Source: Pycnococcus provasolii (taxonomy: Eukaryota > Chlorophyta > Pseudoscourfieldiophyceae > Pseudoscourfieldiales). From it: a DNA stretch of 64,000 nt. Under the pieces are notes generated by a model that was not told where the DNA came from, did no database searches, and saw only the letters and a list, made by a program, of their open reading frames with translations. Positions within the stretch are counted from its first letter, which is position 1. Every line of letters begins with the position of its first letter. The stretch lies in NCBI GenBank assembly GCA_049487715.1, contig CP150559.1, positions 620,001 to 684,000 on the forward strand, in the 5' to 3' direction. Position numbers and translations under genes: made by a program. Positions 20,310 through 31,794 of the stretch are shown piece after piece.

Positions 20310-21332
20310 TTACATGTAGTCAAGGCCAACGCACTTACGCAGCTGCTCGACGATCGGCATCTGAACCACCATAACCGGTCCTTGGCGCGCGAGTGCCGGA
20401 ACGTATCCGGCAAATAGCACTCTCACGCCGCCACCTGCGACCATCGCGCGACGCATCACCTCGAGACTTGAGCTGCCCGTTCGGTCCGCCATGATGAGCG
20501 TTTTCATCGTGTCGAACGGCATCGTCACCGTCTGCGCAATGAATCCGGACATCAAACTCGCAAACGAGTGCAGCAGCGGCGTTTCGTTTCCCTGAGCATC
20601 TGTCAGAAAGGCGAAATTTTCTCGCAAAGGCTTCTTGATGCTATCGTACGTCGCAAGCTGCGATCCGCTCAAGGTGGCTGCTCGCGCGGCGGATGCGTGC
20701 CAGCCGCGCCATAACGAGGAGAGCGAGCCTTTGCCGCCGCTCCCTTCTCTTGCGATGATGCCAAATGCTTGCCACGTAGATGCGGGTGGGTTTGGCGTCT
20801 GCATGCGTATGCGCACCACATCCACCGGGTTAAATACAACAGAACCTATCGCACCTGTCATTCCACCGGCGAGGATTCTCCCGAGAAGAGGCGCGGAGTC
20901 AAGCTGCACAGCGTCACGCACGGTGGGGTATAGGCCTATGCGGAATCCCGTGTATGAGAGTCCACGCATCCACGTCGCAAGCAGGCCCGGTTGCCAGAGT
21001 CCCATGACGAGGCCTTCGCTTCTGATGAGCGACGACGCAAGCTGGTACGTGGATGGAGCGCCGCCTCCTCCCATTCCTCCCGTTCCTGCTGCTGATGCTG
21101 ATGCTACTGCTGGTGCTGGTGCTGGTGACGCGCCCGAGAGCAAGACCTGTCTTCTCACTTTCAGCACCTCGAGCGGGTTGAAGAGCGTATCTGCGAGCGC
21201 GCAGCCCACGCCGGCGGAGAACCACTCAAGCGCGACGCGAGGCACACTGACATTAGTACCCGAAGTAACCAACGAGCTTGAGGAGTTATTGTTACCACTC
21301 AACGAGTTTGAAGAACCACCAACGACCGCCAT
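20310..21332 (-). CDS. Mitochondrial carrier family (SLC25) protein
   Basis: 340 residues from the ATG at 21332; an upstream in-frame Met at 21392 would add 20 residues. Three ~100-residue repeats each carry the PX[DE]XX[KR] signature: NPLEVLKVR, NPVDVVRIR and MPFDTMKTL. A Ser/Asn-rich N-terminus and an Ala/Gly/Pro-rich insertion in repeat 1 are unusual. Overall similarity is to the UCP/dicarboxylate/KMCP branch. The substrate cannot be assigned. Located in the inner mitochondrial membrane. Confidence 0.9.
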   Translation of the reverse strand: MAVVGGSSNSLSGNNNSSSSLVTSGTNVSVPRVALEWFSAGVGCALADTLFNPLEVLKVRRQVLLSGASPAPAPAVASASAAGTGGMGGGGAPSTYQLASSLIRSEGLVMGLWQPGLLATWMRGLSYTGFRIGLYPTVRDAVQLDSAPLLGRILAGGMTGAIGSVVFNPVDVVRIRMQTPNPPASTWQAFGIIAREGSGGKGSLSSLWRGWHASAARAATLSGSQLATYDSIKKPLRENFAFLTDAQGNETPLLHSFASLMSGFIAQTVTMPFDTMKTLIMADRTGSSSLEVMRRAMVAGGGVRVLFAGYVPALARQGPVMVVQMPIVEQLRKCVGLDYM

Positions 21333-21467
21333 GACGAAAAAAATGGACGGATCCTGAAGCCAAGAGCCGAAATGGAATGGCGACGTCTCCACCGCAGAAA
21401 ACAGATATCGGTCGATTCCATCTTATTATGGGGGAGGAGAGAAGAAGAAGAAACCCGAACCAGGACC

Positions 21468-21514
21468 GTAACCCTATTCCTAACCCTAACCCTAACCCTA
21501 ACCCTAACCCTAAC
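21468..21514. repeat. CCCTAA array in divergent promoter
   Basis: Five to six tandem CCCTAA units on the plus strand between the carrier (start 21332, minus) and the potassium channel (start 22125, plus). Confidence 0.95.
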
Positions 21515-22124
21515 CTGGAGTAGAATGTCCAGACCATAGGATATGGTTATAGCCTAACTACGATAGTGTGGTGGTAGGAAGACTACATGTACTGTACGTG
21601 CGTGGTGAAACCTGTACAGTAAAGTTTACCACCACAAGAAGAGGCTTAAAAAGTAGAAGAGGCTTCGTTGGCTTTCGTTGCCGTCCAGAAAATTCCAAGC
21701 CCTTGCAACACGGCCTATTAACAGGTAAAGGTAGGAGGAGGACCAAAGGGAAGCTTGAAGCGCAGCCGGCCGGCGCTGGCGCCGGCGCTGGCGCAGCATG
21801 GGCGCAGCAGCCCTCAGCCCTCAGGGAGCTCCCTCCCCTTTTTTACCTTTCAAGTTTCAGGTTGGCCAATACCTTAAGGTCTCCGGGACCCGTCCCTCCC
21901 GCGGGACCGGGACCCCCTTCCCTGCCCTCTCCCCCAGAAGCTGTCTGAAGTCGTCTGGTGTCGCGGAGCCCTTGACTTCGGCAGTACCGCCTTGTAGTGA
22001 GTCGTCTGCGCCTTGTGTGCACTATCTTGTGTGTCGCACTATCTTGTGTGGCACCTGTTGGTTGGCTCTGGGGGGCCGCATAGTCTGTGGCTACAGGTTC
22101 AGCTCTACAGGTTTTGTTTTAATA
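21515..22124. other. 5' region of the potassium channel gene
   Basis: No separate gene. It contains a CCGGCGCTGG direct repeat near 21770-21795 and C/T-rich sequence. The channel frame stays open upstream to 21798, but the first sensible ATG is at 22125. Confidence 0.55.
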
Positions 22125-24614
22125 ATGTCGGACGTTCCGTCAACACCCGGGTCCCAAAACGACATCAGGACCGCGGCGCGTCGACTACAGATCATGAAGA
22201 AAATATCAAAGCTTGGCACGACGAGGTTCTTGGCCGAGAACACGAGGAACCAGGAGAGAACCGTGCTGTTCGGCGGACTGCTCAGGACGCTGCACCCCAA
22301 CGCGCCGTGGCGCAAGGTGTGGGACTTCGTGCAGTGCCCCGTGCTGCTCTTCGTCAGCATCGTCGTTCCCATTCGAATAGGATTCACCATCGACGCCAAG
22401 GGCGGGTGGTTCGCCACAGACTTCCTCATCGACGTGTACTTCTGGGTGGACATCTTCCTCAACTTCGTCACCGGATACGAGGATGACGACGGCATACAAG
22501 TCATGAACCTGAGGAAAATATCGAGCATGTACTTCCGGTCGTGGTTCTGGGTAGATATCGTCGCAAGCCTGCCCGTCGACCTTGCGATAAAGCTGAGCAC
22601 GGGAACCTTCGAGTGCACGCTCCTGGACAACTGCCCCTCGGAAGACTCTGCCGCGAACAGTGCCAACCTCCTCAAGCTCTTCCGCATCCTTCGACTCACA
22701 CGCCTGGTAAAGCTGCTCCGCCTCGCACGCATAGGCCGCATCTTGGAGAAGTACCAGGACGACCTCTTCTACATCGAGCCCGTCATCGCCGTCTCGAAGT
22801 TCATTCTAGTGCTGATGTTCCTCGGCCACCTCTTCGGGTGCTTTTTCTACTACTTCTCAACCAAGCAGTTTCGCAACATGAACGAGAAGAACATCATCGC
22901 CGACGACGAAGGGCTCGCCGCGCAGCCTTGGATCCTCGCGGAGTTTGGGTCCGAGTGGGACAGCGTGCACGTGCCCGAGTGCGTCGGACAGACCACCTGC
23001 GTGCACTGCCCGGCAAGCGCCAGATTCGACGGCCAAAACTGCGTGAATCTGTACGAGTTCAAAGATCGCTACATTGCGTCGCTTTACTGGGCGTTCACCA
23101 CCATGACGACGGTGGGATACGGCGACATCTCCGCAAGCACCAACGCCGAGCGCCTCTCGGCCGTGGTGGGCATGATCCTCGGCGGTGTCGTGTTCTCCGC
23201 CATCATCGGCAACATGACGGCGACGATGAGCCGGCGAAACCTCAACCAGGTGGCTTACCGCAAGAAAATCGACTCCGTGAGCTTGTTCCTTCGCGAGGCG
23301 GCGTTGCCGAAAAAGCTTCGTGACAAGGTGCTCGTCTTCTTCCGAACGCAGGCTGTCAAGAGCTACGACACGAGGCATCTGCTCGAGCTGCTTCCCTTCA
23401 ACCTTCGGATCAACGTGGTGCAGGAAATCTACGGAAGCATAATCGCGCGCGTTCCATTCCTCGATGCCGATAACGAGATGCTGATCGCGGACGTGTGTGT
23501 GAGGCTACAGCACCTGAACGCAAATGCGGGAGTTTCCATCTACCAGAAAGAAGAGACGTCCGGTGAGCTGTACATCATCTATCATGGTACTGTTGAGATG
23601 TGGGAAGATGAGGTTGAAAGTCAGACGTCGAAGTGGCAGCCGAATGCGCAGCCTATTGCCGAATCCAAGGAAGAAAGTGGCGACGCTGACAATGACGACA
23701 GCCGTCCGTCGATGAGCCGACCTGCGAGCGGGGTGCCGGTGCAGGTGTACCGCGAGGGATCATACTTTGGCGAGTCAGCCGCCATGCAGGTGGTGATGCA
23801 GGGAAAGAGTCCAACAGAGGTGGAAAGGACGGAATCCGTTATTGCCGGATATAGCGGCGTGAATCTGCTCTTCCTGACGATCAGCGACTTGATTGAAATC
23901 ACGCAGACCTACCCAAAGGTTCTGGATCAGCTCGTCTCGTTCTACAAGAGAAAGTACGACAAGAATCTTCAGCGCAAGAATTTGTTGCAAACGTTCAAGA
24001 GATATTCGTTCAATGCACCAGGTGATGGTGATGGTGATGCGACTAGCTTCCTTGAGAAGGTGACAGAGCGCTTGGATTCTTCTAAAATCCAAACCCCCGC
24101 CTCTGACGGCGAGGGCGATGACCCTAAATCAACGAACGACTTGCTGTACCAATCGGCATCCGTGTACCGACCGGACGCGATGAGCAGTGCATTGCGCGAT
24201 GACGCAGATCCGTTCGCCAAGGCGGACATCGTTCTTGGCGCCGCTCTCACCATCCAGGGCAAGTGGCGGAAATGGAAAGATAATGCTTTAAGCCCGAAGA
24301 ATCGTAAGGGCTTTGAAGGAGCATTCCGGAAATCCACAGCCAATCTGAAGAATTCGCTGCGACTTGCGAAGATGGGAATCAAAAGCCCTTCGCAAAGCGA
24401 ACCGGCGGTGAAGGCTGTTGGGCTCGCGTCTGGCGACGTCTACAATGGTGAATCTGGAGAGTGGATTTCCAGCACATCGCAAATCATCCAAGCGTTGAAA
24501 AATCTACAGGAAGATATTAATGAGACGAGCAAGGAAGTGAGCACGATCAGCAATGCCTTTGTCCATGAATTGGCGCATCTGCAAGAGAATCTGTACAGTA
24601 ATACCGCCATGTAA
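22125..24614 (+). CDS. Voltage-gated K+ channel with cyclic-nucleotide-binding domain
   Basis: 829 residues of the EAG/CNG/plant-Shaker class. Six transmembrane segments span about residues 70-370; S4 is LFRILRLTRLVKLLRLARIGR with regularly spaced Arg/Lys. The pore has the K+-selective filter TTVGYGD. A C-linker follows, then a cyclic-nucleotide-binding domain with ETSGELYIIYHG and the binding-cassette-like REGSYFGESAAM. A ~45-residue acidic insertion splits that domain between its beta strands. Towards the C-terminus, ALTIQGKWRKWK resembles an IQ motif for calmodulin. A Cys-rich turret lies between S5 and the pore. It probably controls plasma-membrane K+ flux. Confidence 0.92.
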   Translation: MSDVPSTPGSQNDIRTAARRLQIMKKISKLGTTRFLAENTRNQERTVLFGGLLRTLHPNAPWRKVWDFVQCPVLLFVSIVVPIRIGFTIDAKGGWFATDFLIDVYFWVDIFLNFVTGYEDDDGIQVMNLRKISSMYFRSWFWVDIVASLPVDLAIKLSTGTFECTLLDNCPSEDSAANSANLLKLFRILRLTRLVKLLRLARIGRILEKYQDDLFYIEPVIAVSKFILVLMFLGHLFGCFFYYFSTKQFRNMNEKNIIADDEGLAAQPWILAEFGSEWDSVHVPECVGQTTCVHCPASARFDGQNCVNLYEFKDRYIASLYWAFTTMTTVGYGDISASTNAERLSAVVGMILGGVVFSAIIGNMTATMSRRNLNQVAYRKKIDSVSLFLREAALPKKLRDKVLVFFRTQAVKSYDTRHLLELLPFNLRINVVQEIYGSIIARVPFLDADNEMLIADVCVRLQHLNANAGVSIYQKEETSGELYIIYHGTVEMWEDEVESQTSKWQPNAQPIAESKEESGDADNDDSRPSMSRPASGVPVQVYREGSYFGESAAMQVVMQGKSPTEVERTESVIAGYSGVNLLFLTISDLIEITQTYPKVLDQLVSFYKRKYDKNLQRKNLLQTFKRYSFNAPGDGDGDATSFLEKVTERLDSSKIQTPASDGEGDDPKSTNDLLYQSASVYRPDAMSSALRDDADPFAKADIVLGAALTIQGKWRKWKDNALSPKNRKGFEGAFRKSTANLKNSLRLAKMGIKSPSQSEPAVKAVGLASGDVYNGESGEWISSTSQIIQALKNLQEDINETSKEVSTISNAFVHELAHLQENLYSNTAM

Positions 24615-24764
24615 ATACCTAATCTATTAATGAGTTTTGAACAAGCATCGTCTCAGTTTCCTCCTTATAAAAGTTCGCTGAATGGGCCGAAATGTGAATT
24701 GTGTGAATGGACGACCGTTGGACGAAGTAAACTCTATTACACAACTGAATGAGCGATCTTAGGT

Positions 24765-27700
24765 TTACTTTGACCTCTCCGACGGGACTTCGTTCTCATC
24801 GGCGCTCTCGAAATCCTCCTCGGCGTAGCCATCATCGGCAGTGCCGATAATCCGGCCGAGCTCCTCCGCCACCACGCCAAGGCGCGGCGCAATGATGCCG
24901 TCAACAGGCGCGTCAATGCCTTCGGCGCGATGACGGCTGACAGTAGCCTCGTCGGCTGCCGTCAGCTTCGCCGCGCCCTCCGTCGCTAGACGCGCAGATT
25001 CCACAAGAGTGGCCGCGCCCTCCGTCGCCAACGCCACCGTGGTTTCCGCGGCAGCACTATCGTGCGCCGCGCGATTGGCAAAATCGCCACTCGCTTCCGC
25101 GAGCGCTTGGCGGATCGCCGCCGCCGAGTCCGCGTAGCCATTGGCTACGCCGCCAAGCACCTCCGCCTGCTTGGTGGCGGCATCGTCGGCGGTATCCCGA
25201 ATGAGCACGCAGCGCGCTGGAATTTCCTCCCGCACCATCTGGGCGCGCGACTCCACGGAGTCGCGCATGCTGGTTGCCGCTGACGCCATTTCTGACGTCA
25301 TATCCACCCGAAGAGCGGTAGCCGCAGCAACCATGCCCTTGGCGTAATTGGACACCGCATCCGCCCCCACGATCGCCGCGGCAGCTGCACGCGACATCAG
25401 TGGGGCCACCTCTCCAGAGAGTCCACTAGCAATGCTCTCATTTTTCGTGGCAATCTCCTCCGCAAGTCCTCTTGCAATCTCCTCGTCGTGGCTTCCCGTC
25501 TCAGCAGCCACATCGCTCACCAAAGCATTCAGCTTCTGTAGCGACGGCACGGCGTCGTCTTGCATCGCCGTCTCCAGCGTCGTCGATGCCGACTGCCATC
25601 CCTTCAAAAGAGCGTGCATGTCGCCGTTGGCATCGCCGAGCTTTGTCGTGGCATTCGCGCGGCTCACCGCACAAGTGGTAACCTTTGACGCCACCTCTCC
25701 AGCAAGCTGTGTGCGAACGCGCGCCGTGCTGTCGGAAAGCTTGGATGTAGCTGGCAAGAACGTCGCCTCGTACGCGCCTGCCGCGATGTCCTCGCGGTGG
25801 AATCGCATCGCCTCGGACGCAATGCTCCGAAGTTCATCGACATTCTGATGCACAGCCGCTGCCACCTCCACGTCCGCGTTATGCCATGCGTTCATCGTGC
25901 GTCCGATCGCGTCCGATCTTTCTTTCGCACGTTCCGCACCTGCAGCAATGTGTGGCAGTGCCTTCTGCGTGATGTCTTCGTCCTCGCAAGTCTCCCTTAC
26001 GTATTGCAAGCTCGATCGCATGTCAGTGTGCATCTCCGCAAACGCCTGCTTCATCATCCGCCCATCACATAGCTCGAAGTTGTTCTGATGGTCTGACACG
26101 CTCGTCGATTGAGCCTTTTCGCACCATGGCAGGAAATCTCTTTCCGTCGTCGACTCGAGCTTGTCCATGTGCTCACCGACCACCTCTCCGACGTACGAGT
26201 CAACCTCGCGATTGACCGTCTCTGTCACGCTCGACAAAATGCGCTGCACGAGAGCGTCTCTGCCCGCCGAGGCGATGAACGACTTCGCCGCTCGCAAGTC
26301 GGCGAGCTGCTTCGTAAGGCTCACGTTGTGCTTCTGGTACGCCGCAACCTCATTCTCGTGCTGATCATGCAGATTGCGTATGTGCTCCTCCAGCAGAGAC
26401 ACCGATCGTTCGTGGTCTGTCTGCTGCTTTGCGAAGTACGTCACGCGAAGCTCCCTGAGATGGCTAAGGTGCGACTGCAGCAGCTCGACAAGCTGCGCTG
26501 TCGACGCGTCATCCTGCTCGCGGTCATCGGAAAGCTCGCCTCGCATTTTTTCGAACTGGCTCCTCTCCTCGCGCACGCGCAGGCTCTCCGCGACAGCATC
26601 TGCGTTCGTGCCGAGGTCGCGCTGCAGCTGTTCGTACGTCCTATTCTCAAGGTCGAGCGTCGTGTGCAGTGCCTTGTCGAGCGACGTCAGCTGCGCGCCA
26701 ATTTGCTCAACACTCAGAACCTCCGCCGCTACGCTTCCCTGGATCGCCTCGAAGGCTGCGCTCGCGTCCCCCACCTCCGCCTTAATTGCCGCGCCCGTGC
26801 TTTGACAGAGCTCGATGCTGGCCACGTCGCGCCTTGCTCGGTTGTGCTCTTTCACTCGCTCACCAACGCGGTTCGAAAGCTCGTCGATGCCCGCCATCGA
26901 CGCGGTGTAGAAGCGTACGCTTGCATCGCGTCGGGCAATCGTTTCCCTGGTCGCCTCATCGATCGCATCCTTCTGCGACGCCACCTCTGTTACCAAGATG
27001 CGTTCCACAAGTGCCTTGCCGTCGCGCTCGAGCGCGTCGTGAACCTTCTCGCGAAGGCCGGAGCCTGTCTTCTCCGCGAACGAAGACGCCTCTTCATTCA
27101 AGGATGAAATCGTGTCGCTCCACTGCGTGCTCTTCGCGCCGAGCTCCGCGCACAGAGCATCACACCACGACTGCAGCTTTTCCTCGCTGGCGTGCATCAT
27201 CTCCGTCGTCTCCTTCAGAGCGGCGGAAATGCGTGTCACGGAGGATTTACTCGCCTCCTCGAGCGACTGCACGGACTCCGTTAGCATAATCTGATGCCCG
27301 TCGAGCAACTTTCCCTGCGCCTCGCCGGCACCGTTCAGCGCCTCCGCCGTGGCGGCAGCTCCGTCGGTAGCAGCCTTGTGCATAGCCGTCACTGATGAGC
27401 CTGCGAGCTCCGCGAACTTCGCCGATTGCTTCGACACCTTGTCCTCAAGGAGATTTCGTAGATCGTTGCGGCGCTCGTGGAGCTCATTCGTGAGCTGCGT
27501 GGCGCTCGCCTTGATCGTCTCGAGCGCCGTCTCCGCCTCCGCGGCACATGTCGTCGCTTTCGTCACCGCCTCGGTCACGATCTCCATCTTCTCCCGAAGC
27601 TCCTCAGCCTCCGCCTCCGCCTTCTTCGCCCTCGCGACGATCACCTCCTGCTCCTTGTGCTTGCGCGCGAGGGCAGCTGTTGCTTCGTCCGCCTGTGCCT

Positions 27701-29119
27701 CGAGGTACGCGAGCCTCGCCTCCATTTCCTGCCACTGCTCAATATTGATGCCCGCCCCGCCGCCCGAGCTGCCCCCCGCGGTTCCCGGACGACCGTCTGC
27801 GTTCATTTTGAGGTAGCTTTGAGCAACTGGCTTGTTCTGGATGCCCTGGGCACTCTGCGCGTACTGCAGCGTGCTCGTCGTCTCCTCAACCGCGAGCACG
27901 CTCGGGCTCACCGTTGCGACGATCACCGTCTTCGAGCGGCCTCCCAGGCTCTCCGACAGTAGTCTCGTGAGCTTGCTGTCGCGGTATGGGATGCGTTCCT
28001 GCACCTTGCCAGGGTGCGTCTGATTCGATTTGAGCAGCGAGATGACGCGTCCGAGCGTGAGAAGGCTCTGGTTGATATTTTTCCTCTCGCGCTCGCGCCC
28101 CGCCGTCTCCTTCTCACCCATGCCCGCGGACTTGGCGCACTCAGACCCAGCGAGGTCAACCATGTGAAGCTTTCCCGTGGTGTCGAGCAGACCTCCGTCC
28201 TCGACGCGCAGCTTCGCGTGCACGCACAGGGTGAATAGGCAGTGCGATCGGCTCGAGGACTTGTTCATCTTCGTCTCTCCCGTTTTCCGCCGCTGTTGCG
28301 CGCGCTCCATGAGTTGCAAGACGTCCTCCGTACTTCGAACCTCCTCCTCCGACAGTCCGAATACCATCACGCCCTTTCCTCGCCGCTTTTCGTCCCCACG
28401 GTCTTCGACGATCTTGAGTGACGGCGGCGCATTGACGGAGTCGTCAATCAGCAGGTCTGTGAGATCCTCGTTGTAGATCTCGAGGTAGGATGCGTAGACG
28501 CTCCACTCGACGTAGTTCTTGTGGCTGAGTCGCTGGAAGATGTCCTCCGCGCTGCGTGGAATGACGCCCCATTCGTCCTGGTTGTCAATCTTACCCTCCA
28601 TCGTGTACCTGTATGTTTTTGAGGGAATGTTAGCGACGAATATTTTTTTGTTTGTCTATAGTTTTTTTGGATGTTGTGCGAAGAGCCTTACGTTTTCCCC
28701 GTTCCCGTTTGTCCGTATGCGAGCACAGTGCTTTCGTATCCGCTGAGAACATCCTCGATGACGGGTCCTAGTGTCGCGTCGAAAACTTCCTTTTGATCCG
28801 AGAACGCGGTGAATACGTTGTCATATCTGAATACGTTCCTTAGCGTTTGGCTCGCGTTATTTCGTATGACCGTCACATCTCTATTTTCCGTGGATGCGGA
28901 AACGACAGGTAGAGTATTTTTCTGCAATTCTCTCTCGTTCATCGGTCTGAGACGAACGACGACCTGAATTCCAGCCGCCGCGGTGTCCGCTGAGGAAGGC
29001 TTCGTAGGACTGAACGTGTTCGATCCACCACCACCATTATTATTAGCAGAGGCACCTGAGGCACCTGCTGCTGCTGCTGCTGCTAAGGAGGAAGACATGG
29101 GCTTGGGTATCTTGGACAT
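24765..29119 (-). CDS. Kinesin-5 (BimC/Eg5-type) motor
   Basis: Tetrameric plus-end motor that slides spindle microtubules. Two exons: 29119-28692 and 28608-24765, intron 83 nt (GTAAGG...ACAG). The split falls inside the Thr codon of GQTGTGKT, and joining restores the P-loop followed by YTMEG. The product is about 1423 residues. Motor motifs: SSRSHCLF (switch I), DLAGSE (switch II), and IPYRDSKLTRLL with SLGGRSKT, typical of kinesin-5. The long remainder is coiled coil, Ala/Glu-rich, longer than animal Eg5. I did not see a clear BimC box. Confidence 0.93.
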
Positions 29120-29628
29120 GTTGCAAATAGTTCGATGGAAGAGTTGAATAATGACAGGCACAGGGGGGTAGCAGGGGGATGGAGGGGACGGATCCAGGGA
29201 CAGGATCCGGGGGGCAAAGCAGGCGCGAATTATGATAATAGAATAGGGGCAACAAGCCTCCGCCCTCCGGGACCTCCCCCGGGAGGAGTCCCCCCGCGGG
29301 AGCTGGAAGGGGAATCCTGGGGGGGGGGGGGGGGAGGAGGAGAAAATTAACAAGCGAGCAACGGTCCCCTCCCCTGTGGCCTTGTGGGGCATTAGGGCAT
29401 TAGGGCATTAGGGCATTGGGGTTAGGGTTAGGGTTAGGGCTACGGTCGGTCCCCCCTTTGACTTCGCCAGTTCCGTTCCGTTCCCCTAGGTGATGGTTCT
29501 TCTTCTGATGGCCTTTTCCCTTTCCCTCCCTTTTGTGTTTCTTTCTCGCCTTCTTCGTTCTTCTCTTCAACCAGCAGCAGCAGCAGCTGTTGTTGTTGAC
29601 CGTATATACCTATCCCGTATACATAATA
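29120..29628. other. Kinesin-ATG7 divergent promoter region
   Basis: About 510 bp with no gene. Contains a G run near 29316-29334 and a GGCATTA/TTAGGG array at 29388-29440. Confidence 0.6.
29388..29440. repeat. GGGCATTA and TTAGGG tandem repeats
   Basis: Four GGGCATTA units pass directly into three TTAGGG units, as if one repeat grew from the other. It lies 269 bp upstream of the kinesin start and 189 bp upstream of the ATG7 start. Confidence 0.95.
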
Positions 29629-31701
29629 ATGGCCATGGTGACGGACTCGAATCAGCCTCCAAGCAACATGAACACGAACACGAACACGAGTGTCGAAGTC
29701 ATGCGCTTCGAGCCGTTCGCAAGTGCGGTGGACGTCGCGTTCTGGATGCAAATCAACGCCAAGAAACTTGACGTGTGGAGACTCGACGAAACGCCGTATC
29801 CTCTCAAGGCGTCGTACGCGCCGTGTGCACGTGCCGGAGAAATCGCAGCGCCCTTGCAAGTCGCAGAGGGAGCGCTGGAGAGCTCGGAGAGAGCGGGAAC
29901 GGCGCTCGCCGTTCATGTCAACGGCACCGTGCGTGCGCTCAACCAGAAGGAAAGCCTGCGTGACGCAGCAGTGAAGGAGACGGCGCTCGCGAACGCCGCC
30001 GCGACCATTGCCAACGCCATTGCTAGCGGCGAGGCGATGCGAAATCCAGCGTTGCTCGCGCAAGTCGCGCTTCTCGCGCACGCAGACCACAAGTCGTACG
30101 TCTTCTCCTACCGGTTCGCGTTCCCGGCGCTCCAGCCCGCGTCGCCCGCGAAAGTCGCCGCGCCCAACGGAACGCCGTCGGCAGCCGCCTGCGACGCGTG
30201 CCAGGCGTACGTCGACGGCGTGCGCTCGCAGACAGGATCGCTGCCAGCCGCCTGGATCGTTCACGGCGACGACAAGTGCCTTTCGGTAGCCGACGCCGCA
30301 ACCGAGCTCGGGGCGTGCTTCGCGCAGGGAACGACGGCAACCATGCTCGCGTACGTCGACCACGCGCGCGACGCCAACCATCCCGGTTGGGTACTTCGCA
30401 ACCTGCTGGCGCTCGTCGCACGCACGGAGGCGCTGCACGGCGGAGGTGGTGCGGAAGGTCGCGTCACCGTTCCGTGCCTGTCCATTCGATTCAGAAACGG
30501 AGCTGTCGACCAAGCAGCATGCCGCATAATTTTCGCGGACGTCGCGGTGGAGGCGGCGGATGCGCCCGCGGCGTGCGCGTCGAGCTGCTGGGAACTCAAC
30601 AGCCGCGGCGTCGCTGCGCCGAGAACGGCGAAGCTCGCGAGCGCTTTTGACCCGCATGCGCTTGCTGACCAGGCGGTGGAGCTCAATCTCAAGCTGATGC
30701 GCTGGCGTGCGAATCCAAAGCTTGACGTCGACGCAATGCGCCATCAGAAGTGCCTTCTCGTGGGCGCGGGAACGCTCGGGTGCGCGGTGGCAAGGACGCT
30801 GCTGGGATGGGGCGTCAAACACATCACGCTCGTTGACAATGGCACCGTGTCGTACTCGAACCCCGCACGACAGTGCCTGTACGAGTTCGCCGACGCCAGC
30901 GCGGAGGGTGGACCACGACCCAAGGCGGTGGCTGCCGCTGAGAGCCTGCGGCGCATCCACCCCAGCTGCGTTGCGAACGGCGAGGTGCTCAACATCCCCT
31001 GCCCGGGGCATCCCATACCTCCAAGCGACGTCGCGAGTGCGGAGGAGGCGTACAGCCGCCTCAGCGCACTCGTCGAGTCGCACGATGCCGTCTTCCTGCT
31101 CACAGACAGCCGCGAGTCGCGGTGGCTTCCAACGATCCTCTGCGCAAGGCATGGGAAGCCGTGCATCAACGCTGCTCTAGGCTACGACACATTCCTCGTC
31201 ATGCGCCACGGATACGGTCAGGGCAAGCGTCTGGGGTGCTACTTCTGCAACGACGTGGTCGCACCCGCAGACTCGACGACAAATCGATCGATGGACATGA
31301 TGTGCACCGTAGCAAGGCCAGGGCTTAGCTTCATCGCCTCCGCACTGGCGGTGGAACTGCTCGCTGCCTGCACGCAGCATCCTCTCGGCGCCGCGGCACC
31401 CGCTATGACGACGCAGAGCAGCGACGCAGATGATGACGCTGTGCTAGGACCTGTGCCCCATGCATTGCGTGGGTCCCTGCATGGCTTCACACTGGGACAC
31501 TGGCCTGCGGAGGCATTCCCGCGATGCGTTGCATGTGCACCCACCGTGATCTCGGCGCTTGAGGAGCGAGGATTCGCGCTTGTGCGCGAGGCTTGCGAAC
31601 AACCGAAGCTATTGGAGGAGATTAGCGGGCTTGTCGAGCTGCTTGAGGGTGGCGAGGAGTGGGACATTGACGACGATGACGAAGAAGGCGACGACTTTTG
31701 A
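29629..31701 (+). CDS. ATG7: Autophagy E1-like enzyme ATG7
   Basis: 690 residues. Activates ATG8 and ATG12 for conjugation in autophagy. The N-terminal domain begins with RFEPFASAVDVAFWMQ. The adenylation domain has CLLVGAGTLGCAVAR, the LVDNGTVSYSNPARQCLY block, and the catalytic cysteine in MCTVARPG. The C-terminal tail is acidic (WDIDDDDEEGDDF), matching the ATG8/ATG3-binding tail of the family. Its stop codon and the following ~55 bp, including TGTAA and AATAAA, recur almost exactly at 36509-36574. Confidence 0.96.
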   Translation: MAMVTDSNQPPSNMNTNTNTSVEVMRFEPFASAVDVAFWMQINAKKLDVWRLDETPYPLKASYAPCARAGEIAAPLQVAEGALESSERAGTALAVHVNGTVRALNQKESLRDAAVKETALANAAATIANAIASGEAMRNPALLAQVALLAHADHKSYVFSYRFAFPALQPASPAKVAAPNGTPSAAACDACQAYVDGVRSQTGSLPAAWIVHGDDKCLSVADAATELGACFAQGTTATMLAYVDHARDANHPGWVLRNLLALVARTEALHGGGGAEGRVTVPCLSIRFRNGAVDQAACRIIFADVAVEAADAPAACASSCWELNSRGVAAPRTAKLASAFDPHALADQAVELNLKLMRWRANPKLDVDAMRHQKCLLVGAGTLGCAVARTLLGWGVKHITLVDNGTVSYSNPARQCLYEFADASAEGGPRPKAVAAAESLRRIHPSCVANGEVLNIPCPGHPIPPSDVASAEEAYSRLSALVESHDAVFLLTDSRESRWLPTILCARHGKPCINAALGYDTFLVMRHGYGQGKRLGCYFCNDVVAPADSTTNRSMDMMCTVARPGLSFIASALAVELLAACTQHPLGAAAPAMTTQSSDADDDAVLGPVPHALRGSLHGFTLGHWPAEAFPRCVACAPTVISALEERGFALVREACEQPKLLEEISGLVELLEGGEEWDIDDDDEEGDDF

Positions 31702-31757
31702 GGAAAATGAAGCTTGTGTTCTTGTAAATCTAATAAAAGAGACAGAAAGTGCAAAAA
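31691..31757 (+). repeat. Direct repeat, copy 1 (ATG7 3' end)
   Basis: Shares the segment from GACTTTTGAGGAAAATGAA through CTTGTGTTCTTGTAAATC to the TGCAAAA at its end with 36509-36574, at roughly 90% identity by eye. It includes the ATG7 stop codon and probable polyadenylation signals. Confidence 0.85.
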
Positions 31758-31794
31758 ACGGTTGAAAAAACGTGGAACGTTCCAACTTTGCTTC

